Assembly: GCA_036272735.1 (NCBI GenBank) | Contig: DATAYF010000665.1 | Span: 1-5,471 of the forward strand | Reading direction: 5' to 3' | Source: DATAYF01 sp036272735 | GTDB taxonomy: Bacteria > Chloroflexota > Ktedonobacteria > Ktedonobacterales > Ktedonobacteraceae | Length of the DNA: 5,471 nt | Part shown: piece by piece, positions 5,071 to 5,471 of the stretch | How the letters are laid out: each line of letters opens with the position of its first letter | Numbering within the stretch: the stretch's first letter is position 1 | Made by a program: the position numbers and the translations under genes | Notes under the pieces: generated by a model | The model's database searches: none | The model's input: the letters and a program-made list of their open reading frames with translations, nothing else | What the model was told of the DNA's origin: nothing

Positions 5071-5127
5071 GAAGTCGAATGCGGTGGGACTGGTAGCCTG
5101 CGACCCAGGTCCACCGCATTCGACTTC
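5071..5127 (+). repeat. Long hairpin, perfect 17-base arms, ahead of tnpB
   Basis: GAAGTCGAATGCGGTGG (5071-5087) is the exact reverse complement of 5111-5127. On the plus strand pairing extends inward to 5093/5105 with one G-T wobble and one mismatch, leaving an 11-base loop. It is followed by AAAAACC, with no T-run on either side, so it is not a normal intrinsic terminator. It lies 7 bases after the SDR stop and about 190 bases before tnpB. It could be the subterminal hairpin of an IS200/IS605-type left end, or an unrelated mobile repeat. Confidence 0.8.
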
Positions 5128-5242
5128 AAAAACCTTGTGACGCTCCGCGGGCACTGAGGAAACTAGAAAAGAGAATGTAACAGTTCTCAAAAAGATGGGA
5201 AAATATGGTTAAAAAGGAGCAAACCGCATACATTCCTTCCCA

Positions 5243-5271
5243 TTGACGTCGGAGAAAAAACGTTCTACAAT
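5243..5271 (+). promoter_or_regulatory. Sigma70-type promoter upstream of tnpB
   Basis: TTGACG (5243-5248), a 17-base spacer and TACAAT (5266-5271) closely match consensus. Transcription would start near 5278, leaving a leader of about 38 bases before the tnpB start. Confidence 0.75.
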
Positions 5272-5315
5272 AAAGAAGCAAGAGAGGTTTTGACGAACAG
5301 CAAGAGGGATGAGCA

Positions 5316-5471
5316 CTGATTCGCGCGCACAAGATCCGCCTCAATCCGACAGAAGGGCAAAAGGACTATTTTGCCAGAGCCGCAGGCATTGCCCGTTTTG
5401 TGTGGAACTGGGCACTGGCGGAATGGGACCGGCAGTATCAAGCCGGCGAGAAACCCACGGCCTTGAAACTC
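5316..5471 (+). CDS. tnpB: IS200/IS605-family TnpB (OrfB), N-terminal part, cut by the window end
   Basis: TnpB proteins are RNA-guided DNA nucleases encoded by IS200/IS605 and IS607 elements, ancestral to Cas12. The 52 visible residues include AHKIRLNPTEGQKDYFARAA (4-23) and GIARFVWNWALAEW (24-37), the typical OrfB N-terminal domain that begins with a short beta strand followed by helices, with the conserved R-x-x-W-N-W segment. The RuvC catalytic residues and zinc finger are beyond the window. A TGA at 5310-5312 closes the frame upstream. The only possible starts in frame are CTG at 5316 or ATT at 5319. The CTG occupies the place where ATG is expected and has AGAGGG (5303-5308) 7 bases ahead. 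An ATG at 5309 lies in another frame and does not encode TnpB. The gene may use CTG, or its start may be mutated. No tnpA is seen upstream, so this could be a tnpB-only (IS1341-like) element. Confidence 0.85.
   Translation, partial: MIRAHKIRLNPTEGQKDYFARAAGIARFVWNWALAEWDRQYQAGEKPTALKL

Noticed and set aside
5071..5127. The long hairpin as a simple terminator of the SDR gene
   Set aside because: No T-run follows it on either strand; A-rich sequence follows on the plus strand.
5126..5344. 72-codon minus-strand frame upstream of tnpB, as a possible tnpA
   Set aside because: It has none of the HUH or tyrosine motifs of TnpA, is too short, and overlaps the tnpB promoter.

Overview
The window looks like a chromosomal stretch from a mid-GC, IS-rich, filamentous or spore-forming type of bacterium, most plausibly a member of the Chloroflexota such as the Ktedonobacteria. 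This is an inference. It rests on an actinobacterial-type inositol-phosphate synthase next to csrA and a FliA/WhiG sigma factor, on mixed codon use, and on nearby integrase and TnpB-type mobile-element debris. No single gene proves the taxonomy.

Layout. (i) 1-1239: ino1 (myo-inositol-1-phosphate synthase), plus strand, essentially complete. (ii) 1271-2835: a minus-strand regulatory block, with a FliA/WhiG-family sigma factor (1939-2835), a 405-base spacer, csrA (1333-1533) and a strong intrinsic terminator (1271-1312). The spacer carries a likely csrA promoter, a 26-base palindrome at the predicted transcript start, and an evenly spaced run of GGA triplets covering the csrA ribosome binding site. 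(iii) 2836-3456: a divergent intergenic region, then an unrecognised 94-residue protein on the plus strand. (iv) 3509-3726: a strong sigma70-type promoter driving two tandem serine tRNAs, CGA then GGA. (v) 3727-5063: a scar region next to the tRNAs. It holds the decayed C-terminal half of a tyrosine recombinase, followed at once by a short-chain dehydrogenase/reductase that has lost its N-terminal TGxxxGxG segment. (vi) 5064-5471: a long perfect hairpin, a good promoter, and the start of an IS200/IS605-family tnpB that runs off the window.

How the parts relate. The sigma factor and csrA suggest a post-transcriptional and transcriptional switch for motility or development. A GTGCAAGT-type element lies both upstream of csrA and in the divergent region ahead of the sigma gene, so the two may share a regulator. 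The csrA leader looks able to bind its own product. The region after the tRNAs reads as a worn integration hot spot: an integrase remnant beside a tRNA gene, a truncated cargo-like gene, and a more recent IS605-type insertion. I found no CRISPR array and no clearly new multi-gene defence or biosynthetic system. The best leads are the csrA leader with its palindrome, the unknown small protein divergent from the sigma gene, and the hairpin/TnpB left end with a CTG start.
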